From positions 210,587-274,586 of the forward strand of contig DIJC01000024.1 in the NCBI GenBank assembly GCA_002421005.1: a DNA stretch of 64,000 nt. Direction: 5' to 3'. Positions 25,761-35,500 of this stretch are shown here, one piece after another; position 1 is the stretch's first letter, and each line of letters starts with the position of its first letter. The stretch comes from Enterobacteriaceae bacterium UBA5654. GTDB lineage: Bacteria; Pseudomonadota; Gammaproteobacteria; Enterobacterales; Enterobacteriaceae. Both the position numbers and the translations under genes were made by a program. Under the pieces are notes generated by a model that was not told the origin of the DNA, searched no databases, and was given only the letters and a program-made list of their open reading frames with translations.

Positions 25761-26951
25761 TCACGCGGCATCCCCGTGCGTCAGCGGCGCGAGAGCGGAA
25801 GGGATTTCTTTCCCCTGATTTTGTACCAGTGACCCCTGGGTGATCTCCTTAATGGACTTCGCCCCGGTCAGGGTCATCGCCACCCGCATCTCTTTCTCAA
25901 TCAGATTCAGCAGATTAGCCACGCCCGCCTGACCATGGGTAGCCAGCGCGTAAAGGTATGCGCGGCCCAGCAGAACGGTATCGGCACCGAGGGCGATCAT
26001 GCGGACTACGTCCAGCCCGTTACGGATGCCGCTGTCAGCGAGAATGGCGATGTCGCCCTTCACCGCGTCGGCGATGGCGGGCAGGGCGCGGGCGGAGGAG
26101 AGCACACCGTCAAGCTGGCGGCCGCCGTGGTTAGAAACCACGATCCCGTCTGCGCCAAAGCGCACCGCATCGCGGGCATCTTCCGGGTCGAGGATCCCTT
26201 TGATCACCATCGGACCGTCCCAGAACTCACGGATCCACTCCAGGTCTTTCCACGAGATCGACGGATCGAAGTTGTTTGCCAGCCAGCCGATATAATCCTC
26301 AAGCCCGGTCGGTTTGCCGAGATAGGCGGAGATATTACCCAGATCGTGCGGGCGACCATTTACCCCTACGTCCCATGCCCACTGCGGATGCGTCACTGCC
26401 TGCCAGTAGCGGCGCATCGCCGCATTTGCTCCGCTCATCCCGGAGTGGGCATCGCGATAGCGCGCGCCGGGTGTCGGCATATCGACGGTAAAGACCAGCG
26501 TTGAACAGCCTGCGGCCTTCGCCCGCTCCAGAGCGTTGCGCATAAACCCGCGATCGCGCAGCACGTAAAGCTGGAACCACATCGGGCGCGTAATGGTCGG
26601 CGCAACTTCCTCAATCGGGCATACGGAAACGGTGGAAAGGGTAAACGGGATACCTTTTGCGTCGGCGGCTGCCGCTGCCTGTACCTCGCCGCGCCGGGCA
26701 TACATACCGCATAGCCCGACCGGAGCCAGCGCCACCGGCATCGAAAGCTGCTCATTAAACAGCGTGGTTTCAAGGCTTAAATCGGACATGTTCTTCAGCA
26801 CGCGCTGGCGCAGCGCAATCTGCGAAAGATCTTCGACGTTACGGCGCAGGGTATATTCGGCATAAGCGCCGCCGTCGATATAGTGAAACAAAAACGGCGG
26901 CAGGATGCGCTGGGCGGCGGCGCGGTAGTCGCTGGCGGCGGAAATAATCAT
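25761..26951 (-). CDS. lldD: L-lactate dehydrogenase (FMN, quinone-linked)
   Basis: LldD oxidises L-lactate to pyruvate and passes electrons to the membrane quinone pool. The 396-residue FMN-dependent alpha-hydroxyacid dehydrogenase contains the active-site segment VSNHGGRQLDG and phosphate-binding ADSGIRNGLDVVRMIALGAD region. Its ATG overlaps the lldR stop, placing it last in the lldP-lldR-lldD operon, as in E. coli. Confidence 0.97.
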   Translation of the reverse strand: MIISAASDYRAAAQRILPPFLFHYIDGGAYAEYTLRRNVEDLSQIALRQRVLKNMSDLSLETTLFNEQLSMPVALAPVGLCGMYARRGEVQAAAAADAKGIPFTLSTVSVCPIEEVAPTITRPMWFQLYVLRDRGFMRNALERAKAAGCSTLVFTVDMPTPGARYRDAHSGMSGANAAMRRYWQAVTHPQWAWDVGVNGRPHDLGNISAYLGKPTGLEDYIGWLANNFDPSISWKDLEWIREFWDGPMVIKGILDPEDARDAVRFGADGIVVSNHGGRQLDGVLSSARALPAIADAVKGDIAILADSGIRNGLDVVRMIALGADTVLLGRAYLYALATHGQAGVANLLNLIEKEMRVAMTLTGAKSIKEITQGSLVQNQGKEIPSALAPLTHGDAA

Positions 26952-27724
26952 GATTTATTCTCCCTTGAAATATCATTCTGATCGCCGGGCAGACGGGTAA
27001 TTCGCGCCTGTCGGGCCTGATCTTCATCAAAACGTTTAATCGTGGTATGGACGAACTGAAGGTGGGCCATCATTGCCTTACGCGCGCCATCGGCGTCACC
27101 GGCGAAAATCGCCTCCATTACCGCCTGATGCTGTTCGGTAAGACAGGCAAAAACCGGCGGCACCAGATACATCCGCTGGCGGCTCTGCTTGACGGAGGAC
27201 TGCAACAGATCGAAGAAGCCGCGCATGGTTTGCAGCAGGACGACGTTGTGCGAGGCTTCGGCAATAGCGAGGTGAAAACGCACGTCCGCCTGCGACGCCA
27301 GATCCGGGTCTTCGCCCAGCGTCGCCTCGAAGCAGAGCTTAATTTTCTCTTTATCGGCAACGGTGGCGCGCAGGGCGGCGTGCCAGGCGGTGCTGGCTTC
27401 AATAGCGTGGCGCGCTTCCAGGATATCGAAGCTGTAGTCCGGGTCGTCGGCCATCAGCGTTTTCAGCGGCTGGACGATATTGTGTTCCGACCAGCGTTCA
27501 TGCTGCCAGCGCACAAAGGTGCCGCCGCCGCGACGGCTTAACAGCACGCCTTCGCTGTTAAGCCGGGCGATGGCTTCGCGCAGCGAATTGCGCGAGACGC
27601 CAAGCTGCACAGCGAGTTGCCGTTCGCCGGGCAAACGCATTCCCGCCTCCAGCTGTTGTTCTTCAATCAGCGCCCGCAAGCGATCGGCAACCTCGTCCGC
27701 AAGGCGTCTGGGCATCACAATCAT
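26948..27724 (-). CDS. lldR: GntR-family regulator of the L-lactate operon
   Basis: LldR controls lldPRD and responds to L-lactate. The 258-residue protein has an N-terminal GntR winged helix (RLPGERQLAVQLGVSRNSLR, about 28-50) and a FadR-type helical FCD domain (about 90-235) with the expected histidine and aspartate metal ligands. It overlaps the lldP stop and the lldD start by 4 bases each. Two LldR-like palindromes lie upstream of lldP. Confidence 0.95.
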   Translation of the reverse strand: MIVMPRRLADEVADRLRALIEEQQLEAGMRLPGERQLAVQLGVSRNSLREAIARLNSEGVLLSRRGGGTFVRWQHERWSEHNIVQPLKTLMADDPDYSFDILEARHAIEASTAWHAALRATVADKEKIKLCFEATLGEDPDLASQADVRFHLAIAEASHNVVLLQTMRGFFDLLQSSVKQSRQRMYLVPPVFACLTEQHQAVMEAIFAGDADGARKAMMAHLQFVHTTIKRFDEDQARQARITRLPGDQNDISRENKS

Positions 27725-29376
27725 GGGATCATCCAGGTTAATACATAAGCCTGAAGCGTGGTGATCACGCCCACCATGCAGGTGAAAATCAGGCTGTGTT
27801 TAACGGTAAAGCGGAACAGGTCAGACTCTTTGCCGACCAGTCCGACGGCGGCACAGGCAATGGCGATAGACTGCGGCGAGATCATCTTGCCGGTCACGCC
27901 CCCGGTGGTATTTGCGGCGACCAGCAGGACATCCGACACGCCAATCTGCTGCGCGGCGGTCGCCTGAAGCGCGGCGAACAGCGCGTTTGACGACGTATCC
28001 GAACCGGTCAAAAAGACCCCCAGCCAGCCGAGGAACGGCGAGAAGAAAGTGAATGCATGACCGGTATGGGCCAGCGCCAGCGCCAGCGTTGATGACAGCC
28101 CGGAGTAGTTCGAAATAAACGCGAACGCCAGCACCATGCCGATGGAGTAAATCGGCAGCGCCAGCTCTTTTAGCGTGCTGCCAAAGGTCTGCAACGCCGC
28201 GCCTGGCTTCATCTTTAACCAAAGGATAGACAAAATCGCCGCAAACAGGATCGCCGTACCGGTCGCGGAGAACCAGTCGAACTTATACACCGCCGCATAC
28301 GCCGTGGCTTCGTGAACCACCGGCGGCATCCGCGCGACCAGCTTATCGAGGAACGGAACCGGGATGTTAATCACCCAGTCATACATCGCGCCGCCCGGTG
28401 CGAACAGCGCCTTAAACGGCGGAATACTCCACAGCGTCACCGTTGCGGTGAGGAACAGGAACGGCGACCACGCGCGCAGTATCTGGACTGGCGTGTAGCG
28501 GATGCGATCAATCAAAGGATCGACCTGTGCCGCGCCCATATCGCCGAAGCGGAAAATGCGCACCGGCTGCCAGCGTTTGAGGAACAGCGTAAGGCAGATC
28601 AGCGACACCAGCGACGAGATGATGTCCGGCAGTTCCGGCCCGATAAAGTTCGAACTTAAATACTGCGCGATGGCAAACGAGCCGCCCGCCACCATGACCG
28701 CAGGCCAGGTCTCTTTCACACCGCGCCAGCCGTCCATAATCGCCATGATCCAGAACAGCACAATAATGGTCAGGAACGGCAGTTGACGACCGACCATCTG
28801 CCCGATTTCAAAGCTGTCCAGCCCGGTAACCTGCCCGGCCACCAGAATCGGGATACCCATCGCCCCAAACGCAACCGGCGCGGTATTTACAATCAGGCAC
28901 AGCCCCGCCGCATACAGCGGATTAAAGCCCAGACCCACCAGCAGCGCGGCGGTAATCGCTACCGGCGCGCCGAAGCCCGCCGCCCCTTCGAGAAACGCGC
29001 CGAAGGAGAAGCCAACGATCAGCATTTGCAGGCGCTGGTCCGGGGTGATGGAGAGAATCGACGAACGAATGATGTCGAACTGCCCGGTCTTCACCGAAAT
29101 TTTATAGACGAACACCGCTGCGATGATGATCCAGGCTATCGGCCACAGTCCGTAAAAGAAGCCGTACACCACCGAGGAGAGCGCATTCGCCACCGGCATT
29201 TTGTAAAACAACAACGCCACCAGCAGCGCGATGATGACCGTATATGTCGCGGCGATATAGCCTTTCAGCTTGAGCTTAATCAGCGCGAAGAAGAAAAAGA
29301 GGATCGGGAGCGATGCGATCAGGCTCGACAGCCAAATGTTGCCAGCCGGATCGTAGTTCTGTTGCCAGAGGTTCAT
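27721..29376 (-). CDS. lldP: L-lactate permease
   Basis: LldP is a proton-coupled importer of L-lactate, D-lactate and glycolate. The 551-residue inner-membrane protein has about 12-14 hydrophobic segments and near identity to E. coli LldP, including GAFLEGAAGFGAPVAITAALL. I place the start at ATG 29376 (MNLWQQNYDP) because it matches E. coli and has AGGAG at 29383-29387. An in-frame upstream start at 29427 would add 17 residues with no support. It leads the lldPRD operon. Confidence 0.96.
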   Translation of the reverse strand: MNLWQQNYDPAGNIWLSSLIASLPILFFFFALIKLKLKGYIAATYTVIIALLVALLFYKMPVANALSSVVYGFFYGLWPIAWIIIAAVFVYKISVKTGQFDIIRSSILSITPDQRLQMLIVGFSFGAFLEGAAGFGAPVAITAALLVGLGFNPLYAAGLCLIVNTAPVAFGAMGIPILVAGQVTGLDSFEIGQMVGRQLPFLTIIVLFWIMAIMDGWRGVKETWPAVMVAGGSFAIAQYLSSNFIGPELPDIISSLVSLICLTLFLKRWQPVRIFRFGDMGAAQVDPLIDRIRYTPVQILRAWSPFLFLTATVTLWSIPPFKALFAPGGAMYDWVINIPVPFLDKLVARMPPVVHEATAYAAVYKFDWFSATGTAILFAAILSILWLKMKPGAALQTFGSTLKELALPIYSIGMVLAFAFISNYSGLSSTLALALAHTGHAFTFFSPFLGWLGVFLTGSDTSSNALFAALQATAAQQIGVSDVLLVAANTTGGVTGKMISPQSIAIACAAVGLVGKESDLFRFTVKHSLIFTCMVGVITTLQAYVLTWMIP

Positions 29377-29450
29377 GCAGGTCTCCTGAGGCCCACCGAT
29401 ACGCCAGCGCAGTGAGTCTCTGCTCATTGCTGCGTCACATTCTGTGTAAA

Positions 29451-29465
29451 GGTGGTCCTGCCAAT
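29451..29465. promoter_or_regulatory. Candidate LldR operator, proximal
   Basis: Read on the minus strand, this is ATTGGCAGGACCACC, a near-palindrome of the TTGGY-N3-RCCAA type that I associate with LldR. It lies about 75 bases before lldP. A matching site sits 125 bases further upstream. From memory, E. coli has two LldR operators about 127 bases apart flanking the lldP promoter. Confidence 0.7.
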
Positions 29466-29575
29466 ATGAGGTTTTAGGGTCACGACAGAGAAAGGTTAAC
29501 TAATTGTTATGGGTAAGCAACGGATGTGTGAGTATAAATTAAGGAATTGTGAACCAATAAGGGGTTTGGTAGGGA

Positions 29576-29590
29576 ATTGGTAGGGCCAAT
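29576..29590. promoter_or_regulatory. Candidate LldR operator, distal
   Basis: ATTGG-TAGGG-CCAAT is a perfect 5-5-5 palindrome with the same half-sites as the proximal site. Centre-to-centre spacing is 125 bases. Paired operators at this distance fit repression by DNA looping across the lldP promoter. The site lies about 50 bases downstream of the stop of the large helicase-nuclease gene. Confidence 0.7.
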
Positions 29591-29606
29591 GGTTCGATGT
29601 TGCGGA

Positions 29607-29628
29607 CCCGGCGATTTTTATCGCCGGG
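29607..29628 (-). terminator. Hairpin after the DUF4011 helicase gene
   Basis: CCCGGCGAT / ATCGCCGGG gives a perfect 9-bp stem with a four-base loop, 11 bases after the stop of the leftward helicase gene and just before the distal LldR site. There is no T-run, so it may act as a weak terminator, a message-stabilising hairpin or a REP-like unit. It insulates the lldP control region from the islet. Confidence 0.55.
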
Positions 29629-29639
29629 CAATGGCAAAC

Positions 29640-32600
29640 TTAGCGAGTCGCAGAGTTTGGCAGAGTATTGGTTTCAACTTTTTCGACAGGAACTATTAAC
29701 ATTTCGTCGAATTTAAATACTCCTTCCTCGACTTGCTGCGCGATAACTTCTGCTATCGTTTTCTTTAGAACACTACTGGTGGCTTTAAATCCAAGCATTC
29801 TGGATACCGCCAAAATAACCTCGTCTTCTGTGGCACCAAAATTAGTATTAACAACCTCATTAATTCCAATAGCGATTTCCATGGAAGAGATAAACTCAGG
29901 CTTACGTAAGCTCCCTGATGCAACGTTCTGGCGGTTACGTATAGCGATAACAGCATTCTGATGTAATAGAAAATCTTCTTTTCCATAGACATTACCCTTT
30001 TTGCAGGCAATTGCTACAGCGCTGCGAACAACAGACTCGATTCTGGCTCCCGATCGTTGAAGTCCCCATGCGGTACGTAATCTCGTTACAACTTCATTAA
30101 TATGAATGGGCGATTCTACCAAAACGATATTTTCAATTAACTCTGCTAATAGACCAACTGGCATTTCATGTAAGGCATAGGCTAGCTGAGCCTGAGGTTG
30201 AGATTCCTGATATTCAACCGTTTGGGAAGAAAAATGTGTTCTTTCTTCCAGGCCTACTTCGATAACATCTTCACGTTCAACAGTGATAATTTCAACAGGT
30301 ACTGCACGGGAATTACTATGAGCATTTTCTCTCCGCTGCTGTAATTCACGTTTAGCATTTTCTATTGCAGTTAATACGCGTTGCAATTGCTCTTCAGGGC
30401 GTTGAAACCAGTCTGTACTCCATATGCGGTGAATTATCCAGCCATGATCTTCAAGCACTGCCTGACGTAATCTGTCGCGTTCCCGTGCGGAGCGTGAGGA
30501 GTGATAGGCGCTTCCGTCACATTCAATCCCTAATAAATATCGACCAGGCATATCAGGATCTGCGATACCAAGATCGATAAAGAATCCAGCAATACCGACC
30601 TGTGGGTGGACCTGAAAACCTTTACTTTGTAATGCGCTGGCGACCTGCTCTTCAAAAATACTGTCCATTTGCCGGCCAGAACGATGCGCCAGCGACAGAC
30701 GACCCGTGCGCGCATATTGCAGGAAAAGTTTGAATGCCAATACTCCAGCGCCTTTGGCTCTTTCAAGATCAATATCTTCATCTGTAATTGATGCAAAAAC
30801 TTCGCAACGCCTTTTCGCCCGGCTAATCAAAACATTTAAACGCCGTTCACCACCTTGTGAACCGAGAGGTCCAAAACGCATAGCCATATAGCCTTGAGCA
30901 TTCCGGGCATAGCCAACAGAGATCATAATAACGTCTCGTTCATCCCCCTGGACGTTCTCCAGATTTTTTATAAAAAATGGTTCGCTGGGATGAGCGTGGA
31001 AGAAATCTTCATATTGTGGATTGAGCTGTCTTAAGAGCTCAAGTTCATCCTGAATGGCTTTTCTTTGGGCCACGGAAAAAGTAGCGATGCCAAGTGACAA
31101 GCCTGGATTAGTTTGAGCATGTTGAAGAATGGCGGTAGCCACTCGTTTTGCTTCGACAGGATTTGATCCACTTCCTCCTGACTCAAAAACGCCATCGGGA
31201 ACATGATGAAACTGGAGTCCCATACCCGCTTCCTTCGTATAAGGACTAGGCACAATGAACAATTTATTTTCATAAAATTGGCTATTGGAAACAGCAATTA
31301 ATGATTGGTGGCGGCTGCGATAATGCCAACGGAGCATACGCTGTGGTAGTCCACGAGCGACAAAAAGACCTAATACACTCTCAATGTCTGCTACTTGTGT
31401 TGTATCGTCTTCATCATCATTACTGGCTTCTGTCATGCGAGAGAAGAAGCTGGTAGGGGGCAACTGACGCTCATCACCCACCACGACGACTTGCTGACAC
31501 CGTGCAATAGCGCCAATCGCATCAACCGGTTGGATCTGACTGGCTTCATCCATAACCAGTAAATCGAACTTTTGTTTTCCAGGGATTAGGAATTGCGCGA
31601 CGGAAAGTGGACTCATCATCATCACGGGCTTCAGTGCCTGAATAGCTGCACCGGCTTTCAACATAAGTTGCCGGATAGGCATATGCCCTCTTTTACGTGC
31701 CATTTCTGCTCGTAAAATACCGACAGGTCCAGCACCTCCTGCTTTTGAGGGAATTCTTCTATGGTGCGCTCTTACCACCTCAAAACTTGCAGCTTTAATA
31801 CGTTTAAGATCTAATTGGGCGAAATCAGCAACTTTACGTGAGTGAAGTTCACCATCAAATCGTGCCAGTTCGGGATCTTTTTCGACCATCAGGTTTAGCA
31901 ATGATTCATAATAAGTACGTTCAACCGAAGAGTAACAACCTTCAAGGGCAAGCCGCCCATCACTCAGACGATCAATGACTTCTTTCAGGCCTGCTTTTTG
32001 TGCCTGAACGGAACGATGCTGCCATGAAACCCATTTAGAGAGTTGTTCAGAATGGGAGATCCAAAGTTGCATTTTCTCAATGACGGTGGAGAGAGTCAGC
32101 GTATCCAGCGCGTTTACATTAAATAACTCTTCCGGCGTTGATGATAGCTCTAATGATATAGTTTTTATTTGTTGAATGGAGTCCTGGCTTATACGATGAA
32201 GCGCTTCTGCTTTCTGCACAAGTTCCACGCGGTCATTGATTTTAGCAACAATAAATCGTAACTCACCGTGCTTTTCAAACCATTCATAATATAAATCAAG
32301 CTTTTGCCAGTCAGAATTGCTTTTAGCCCAGCTGTCTGAAAATGCCTTAGAGGCCAATTCATTATACGAATCAATTTTCTCCTTTAGCTGCTGGCAAGTC
32401 ATAATATGCTCAACCAAAGAGAGTTTCTCAGAGAGTTTGTCAACAGGATGACGTAAAAGTGGCCGTATTACAGTATCAATTCGTTCAAGTTTTTGCGCCA
32501 TTGCATGCATATAGCCTACAGAAACGCGCTGTATTGAATAGTGATTTTCAAAATATACTTCTGGCGATTGGCCGAAAGCTCTCCAGAGTTGGTTGAACTC

Positions 32601-35210
32601 CACGGCGGCTTGTTCGAGGGTCTCTTTAAGTTGATTACTAAGATGCCTGATGGAATCCCTGTCAGCTAATTGGCTGGCAAGGGAGCGCGCTTCCGGGCCT
32701 ACATCGCTTAATGTACCCATCCATTCAACCAACGCTCTTAACGAATCACTATTACTTTCTTCCCCGCGCCAGTGATGGCTGAAAGCTTTACTGGCAAACT
32801 CATTTTGCTCTATAATCTTTTTGCGCAGGGTTTGAGCTTTTATTAAGTCGTCCAGCAAATTGATTTGTTGCTGAATAGGTTGAGCTGTATCTTTAATAAC
32901 TGAACGTACCAGCGCACGAGAACGACGCCATTCACTATTCGTGAAACGGAAGAGCCCCGTATGTATAGCAAGATCTTTACGAGCCTGTATAACATCCGTT
33001 TCCCACGCAATATCAAAAATAGCGGATTCTATTTTATTCTTTAATTCAGCAAGTTGATGCAGATTGTTAACTAATTCCGCTGCTTGTTCAACGCCATGTT
33101 CCCATACCGAAGCCACGAAGGCCTCGGGACTGGCATCAGGCGCTTCGGCTACGCGTGCGCTTAACTCTATCAGTCTCTTAATATCCTGAGGGGAACTATA
33201 ATTTGCATTAGATCCCAGCTCTCTGACGAGTCGCTGAACTTCATTTTCAAGCTTCGGTAAAATAGTTACCATGTTACGAGAAGCCGCAAATGCTGAAGGG
33301 GAAAGATCAGCAGGTAACGTTTCTAATTCATCTCTTGTCGTCTGAAGCGAAACACTTAAACCCTCAACGAAGACATCTTTTTTCAATTCGTTGAGGCATT
33401 CTTCATAATGTTTACCGACATCAATAATATCATTAATTTGTGTCGTTGATGTTTGCCAAACTGGAGACGTCAAGGCACTTACTGGGAGAAGTGGCGCTTC
33501 TTTAATTAACCCTGCACGTTCCAGTAGGTTAGCGGTATTACCGTATAACTCTATTGCAGTATTCGAGCCTGTAAGAGCAGCAAGTTCAGCGATGCCTTCT
33601 TTCAGACCGATATTTTGTGACACCAGCGCGGTCAGGCGCGAGAGAAGTCTTTCAATTTCCCCAGGTAACACTTCTTCCCTACCAACTCCCCGCCACGGAT
33701 GATTATCAGGTAAGCCAATATCCTGTATTCTTTCGATAATTTCTTCTATAAGATTCAAACGCTTGGCTAAATCGTTTTCAGTCCATGAATCGAATCCATG
33801 AATGTCAAAATCTGTAGGCGCTTGCCCGGACTGACGAAGCCTGACTAAGTGGCCCATTACCTGATAGGGCGTTAATCCCGACGGCTGAAAGACACGATGT
33901 ATTCTGGCTGGATGTGCGTTTAGCACATCTCTGGCATCAGTTAAGTTTTCCAGTAAAACATCAGGATATTCACCGCGCGGTGAACCTAGTTCCCATACTC
34001 TTTTTAGCTCTTCAAGTAACAAGCGTTTGTTTGCTTTATTGCTGTGTAACTCAAGGCAGGCATCACCCACACCAGCATAATCCAGGCGTCGTTTAACTAC
34101 TTCCAGAGCAGCCATCTTTTCTGCCACAAATAATACGGTCTTACCATCGGCGATGGCTGAAGCAATGATATTGGCAATGGTCTGAGATTTACCCGTTCCT
34201 GGTGGACCCTGTATAACAAGGTTTTTCCCTCTTCTTACCTCATGAATAGCCAGCGTCTGAGAACTGTCACTATCCATGATGTGCAGCATATCTTTTGGAG
34301 AAATGACAGGATCGATTGAGCCCTCTTCGGAAAGGAGATCGCGGTCATCTTCAAATCCATCTTCCATCAAAGAGCGAATGAGATACTGTGAGGTAAGCGC
34401 TTCTTCTTCAGGCCAGTTTGAGGGATCTAAATCCCGGTACATAAGAAATTTTGCAAATGAGAACAGACCTAAAGTTATATCGTTTTCATTAACGGCCCAG
34501 TCAGTTTTTAGTGAGATAGCATGATTCACATTTTGCATGTAATCATGAATGTTAATTTCATCATCTTCATCAACTTTCATTTCCGGCAGAATGATCTGAT
34601 GAACTCTTTCGAGAAATGCTTCCAGGGAGAGATTAGGAATTATTTCTTCTGACCGTGCGGTTAACTTGAACCTTTCTCCAGCATTGCCGCGTTCAAGACT
34701 TACGGGAATCAGTATTAATGGAGCGAGTCTTATATTTTCTTTATTAGCAGGATCGACCCACTTCAATGTACCCAGAGATAAATAAAGAATGTTTACACCC
34801 TGTTCTTCTTCAAGGGTTTTAGAATCGTGATAGAGATCAAGAAGCCTTTTCTGAAGCCCTTTTGCTGTTAGCTTTGTTTGTAATTTAGTATCCAGATGCT
34901 TACTTTGAGTTTCATTATCATCCTGGCTTGCTGGGTAGAAAAAGACGCTTTCTTCAGCATCATCCTGATCATCTTCTTTAGCTTCTTTACTGTGTAAGAA
35001 AGTAAACGTCTTTTTATCTTTTACCAACAAAGAATAGATATGCTCTGAACGCTCATCCACCATTTCCAGAAAACGCGAATTTTTTGTCTTTGGGATGTTA
35101 AGAAGGCGATTCCTGGCTCCCAGATCAAGGAGTTCGGCTCGGGCTTTCTCCAGTTTCTGCTCCAGGGACAGGGTAGGGTTTTGAAAAGTTGAGCCATCGG
35201 TAGGATTCAT
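29640..35210 (-). CDS. DUF4011 / SF1 helicase / Vsr-like nuclease / DUF3320 protein, probable defence gene
   Basis: This 1856-residue protein has DUF4011 at the N-terminus (about 15-250) and a superfamily-1 helicase split by a long helical insert. Walker A is GPPGTGKS at 335-342, Walker B DEAS near 1220, motif III GDERQLPP near 1245 and motif VI RRLNVLISRAKRR near 1457. Then come a Vsr/DUF559-like nuclease domain (about 1510-1620, with IECDGSAYHSS) and a DUF3320-type domain (about 1690-1745). From memory, this architecture is among reported single-gene anti-phage candidates (the hhe class). The gene is clearly more AT-rich than its neighbours. It sits alone between lldP and yibL, which are adjacent or nearly so in relatives, as expected of a transferred defence islet. 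The natural target is unknown. Confidence 0.85.
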   Translation of the reverse strand: MNPTDGSTFQNPTLSLEQKLEKARAELLDLGARNRLLNIPKTKNSRFLEMVDERSEHIYSLLVKDKKTFTFLHSKEAKEDDQDDAEESVFFYPASQDDNETQSKHLDTKLQTKLTAKGLQKRLLDLYHDSKTLEEEQGVNILYLSLGTLKWVDPANKENIRLAPLILIPVSLERGNAGERFKLTARSEEIIPNLSLEAFLERVHQIILPEMKVDEDDEINIHDYMQNVNHAISLKTDWAVNENDITLGLFSFAKFLMYRDLDPSNWPEEEALTSQYLIRSLMEDGFEDDRDLLSEEGSIDPVISPKDMLHIMDSDSSQTLAIHEVRRGKNLVIQGPPGTGKSQTIANIIASAIADGKTVLFVAEKMAALEVVKRRLDYAGVGDACLELHSNKANKRLLLEELKRVWELGSPRGEYPDVLLENLTDARDVLNAHPARIHRVFQPSGLTPYQVMGHLVRLRQSGQAPTDFDIHGFDSWTENDLAKRLNLIEEIIERIQDIGLPDNHPWRGVGREEVLPGEIERLLSRLTALVSQNIGLKEGIAELAALTGSNTAIELYGNTANLLERAGLIKEAPLLPVSALTSPVWQTSTTQINDIIDVGKHYEECLNELKKDVFVEGLSVSLQTTRDELETLPADLSPSAFAASRNMVTILPKLENEVQRLVRELGSNANYSSPQDIKRLIELSARVAEAPDASPEAFVASVWEHGVEQAAELVNNLHQLAELKNKIESAIFDIAWETDVIQARKDLAIHTGLFRFTNSEWRRSRALVRSVIKDTAQPIQQQINLLDDLIKAQTLRKKIIEQNEFASKAFSHHWRGEESNSDSLRALVEWMGTLSDVGPEARSLASQLADRDSIRHLSNQLKETLEQAAVEFNQLWRAFGQSPEVYFENHYSIQRVSVGYMHAMAQKLERIDTVIRPLLRHPVDKLSEKLSLVEHIMTCQQLKEKIDSYNELASKAFSDSWAKSNSDWQKLDLYYEWFEKHGELRFIVAKINDRVELVQKAEALHRISQDSIQQIKTISLELSSTPEELFNVNALDTLTLSTVIEKMQLWISHSEQLSKWVSWQHRSVQAQKAGLKEVIDRLSDGRLALEGCYSSVERTYYESLLNLMVEKDPELARFDGELHSRKVADFAQLDLKRIKAASFEVVRAHHRRIPSKAGGAGPVGILRAEMARKRGHMPIRQLMLKAGAAIQALKPVMMMSPLSVAQFLIPGKQKFDLLVMDEASQIQPVDAIGAIARCQQVVVVGDERQLPPTSFFSRMTEASNDDEDDTTQVADIESVLGLFVARGLPQRMLRWHYRSRHQSLIAVSNSQFYENKLFIVPSPYTKEAGMGLQFHHVPDGVFESGGSGSNPVEAKRVATAILQHAQTNPGLSLGIATFSVAQRKAIQDELELLRQLNPQYEDFFHAHPSEPFFIKNLENVQGDERDVIMISVGYARNAQGYMAMRFGPLGSQGGERRLNVLISRAKRRCEVFASITDEDIDLERAKGAGVLAFKLFLQYARTGRLSLAHRSGRQMDSIFEEQVASALQSKGFQVHPQVGIAGFFIDLGIADPDMPGRYLLGIECDGSAYHSSRSARERDRLRQAVLEDHGWIIHRIWSTDWFQRPEEQLQRVLTAIENAKRELQQRRENAHSNSRAVPVEIITVEREDVIEVGLEERTHFSSQTVEYQESQPQAQLAYALHEMPVGLLAELIENIVLVESPIHINEVVTRLRTAWGLQRSGARIESVVRSAVAIACKKGNVYGKEDFLLHQNAVIAIRNRQNVASGSLRKPEFISSMEIAIGINEVVNTNFGATEDEVILAVSRMLGFKATSSVLKKTIAEVIAQQVEEGVFKFDEMLIVPVEKVETNTLPNSATR

Positions 35211-35500
35211 AAATTTATAACCTGATTGATCATCACTTAGCGGGCCTCATGTGGGTACTCGACCCCTCAGGCATATGGCATAAGTAGATTAATATTTATG
35301 GAATGGAGACATTCACTTTACTCTTCATAGAGTAAATTGGGAACATACATCAAAGTTTTGCATGTAAAACACTAAAAATTTCACATAAAGGAGGGGGGAT
35401 TAACTGAAAAAATGAATTAGCCTAATATATTTGTACTATCAATATTAGGCTATATATAAATGTCTCTGATATTTAAATGATTTTGAAGAGTCAGGGCCGA
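35211..35500. other. AT-rich gap upstream of the helicase gene
   Basis: These 290 bases hold no convincing gene. The sequence is AT-rich like the islet and must contain the helicase promoter. A hairpin at 35418-35452 probably ends the yibL transcript. No clear direct repeats or integrase remnants were seen at the junctions. Confidence 0.6.
35418..35452 (-). terminator. Probable terminator of yibL
   Basis: TAGCCTAATAT / ATATTAGGCTA is a perfect 11-bp stem with a 13-base loop. Reading leftward from yibL it is followed by a T-rich tract (complement of the A-run at 35407-35412). It lies 48 bases after the yibL stop. Weak GC content makes its strength uncertain. Confidence 0.5.

Noticed and set aside
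28783..29415. 210-codon open frame on the plus strand
   Set aside because: Antisense to lldP. It is extremely rich in Arg, His and Gln, as expected from a shadow frame of a membrane protein.
29640..35210. Islet as part of a larger integrative element
   Set aside because: No integrase, tRNA gene or obvious direct repeats were seen at either end. Only the single gene appears inserted.
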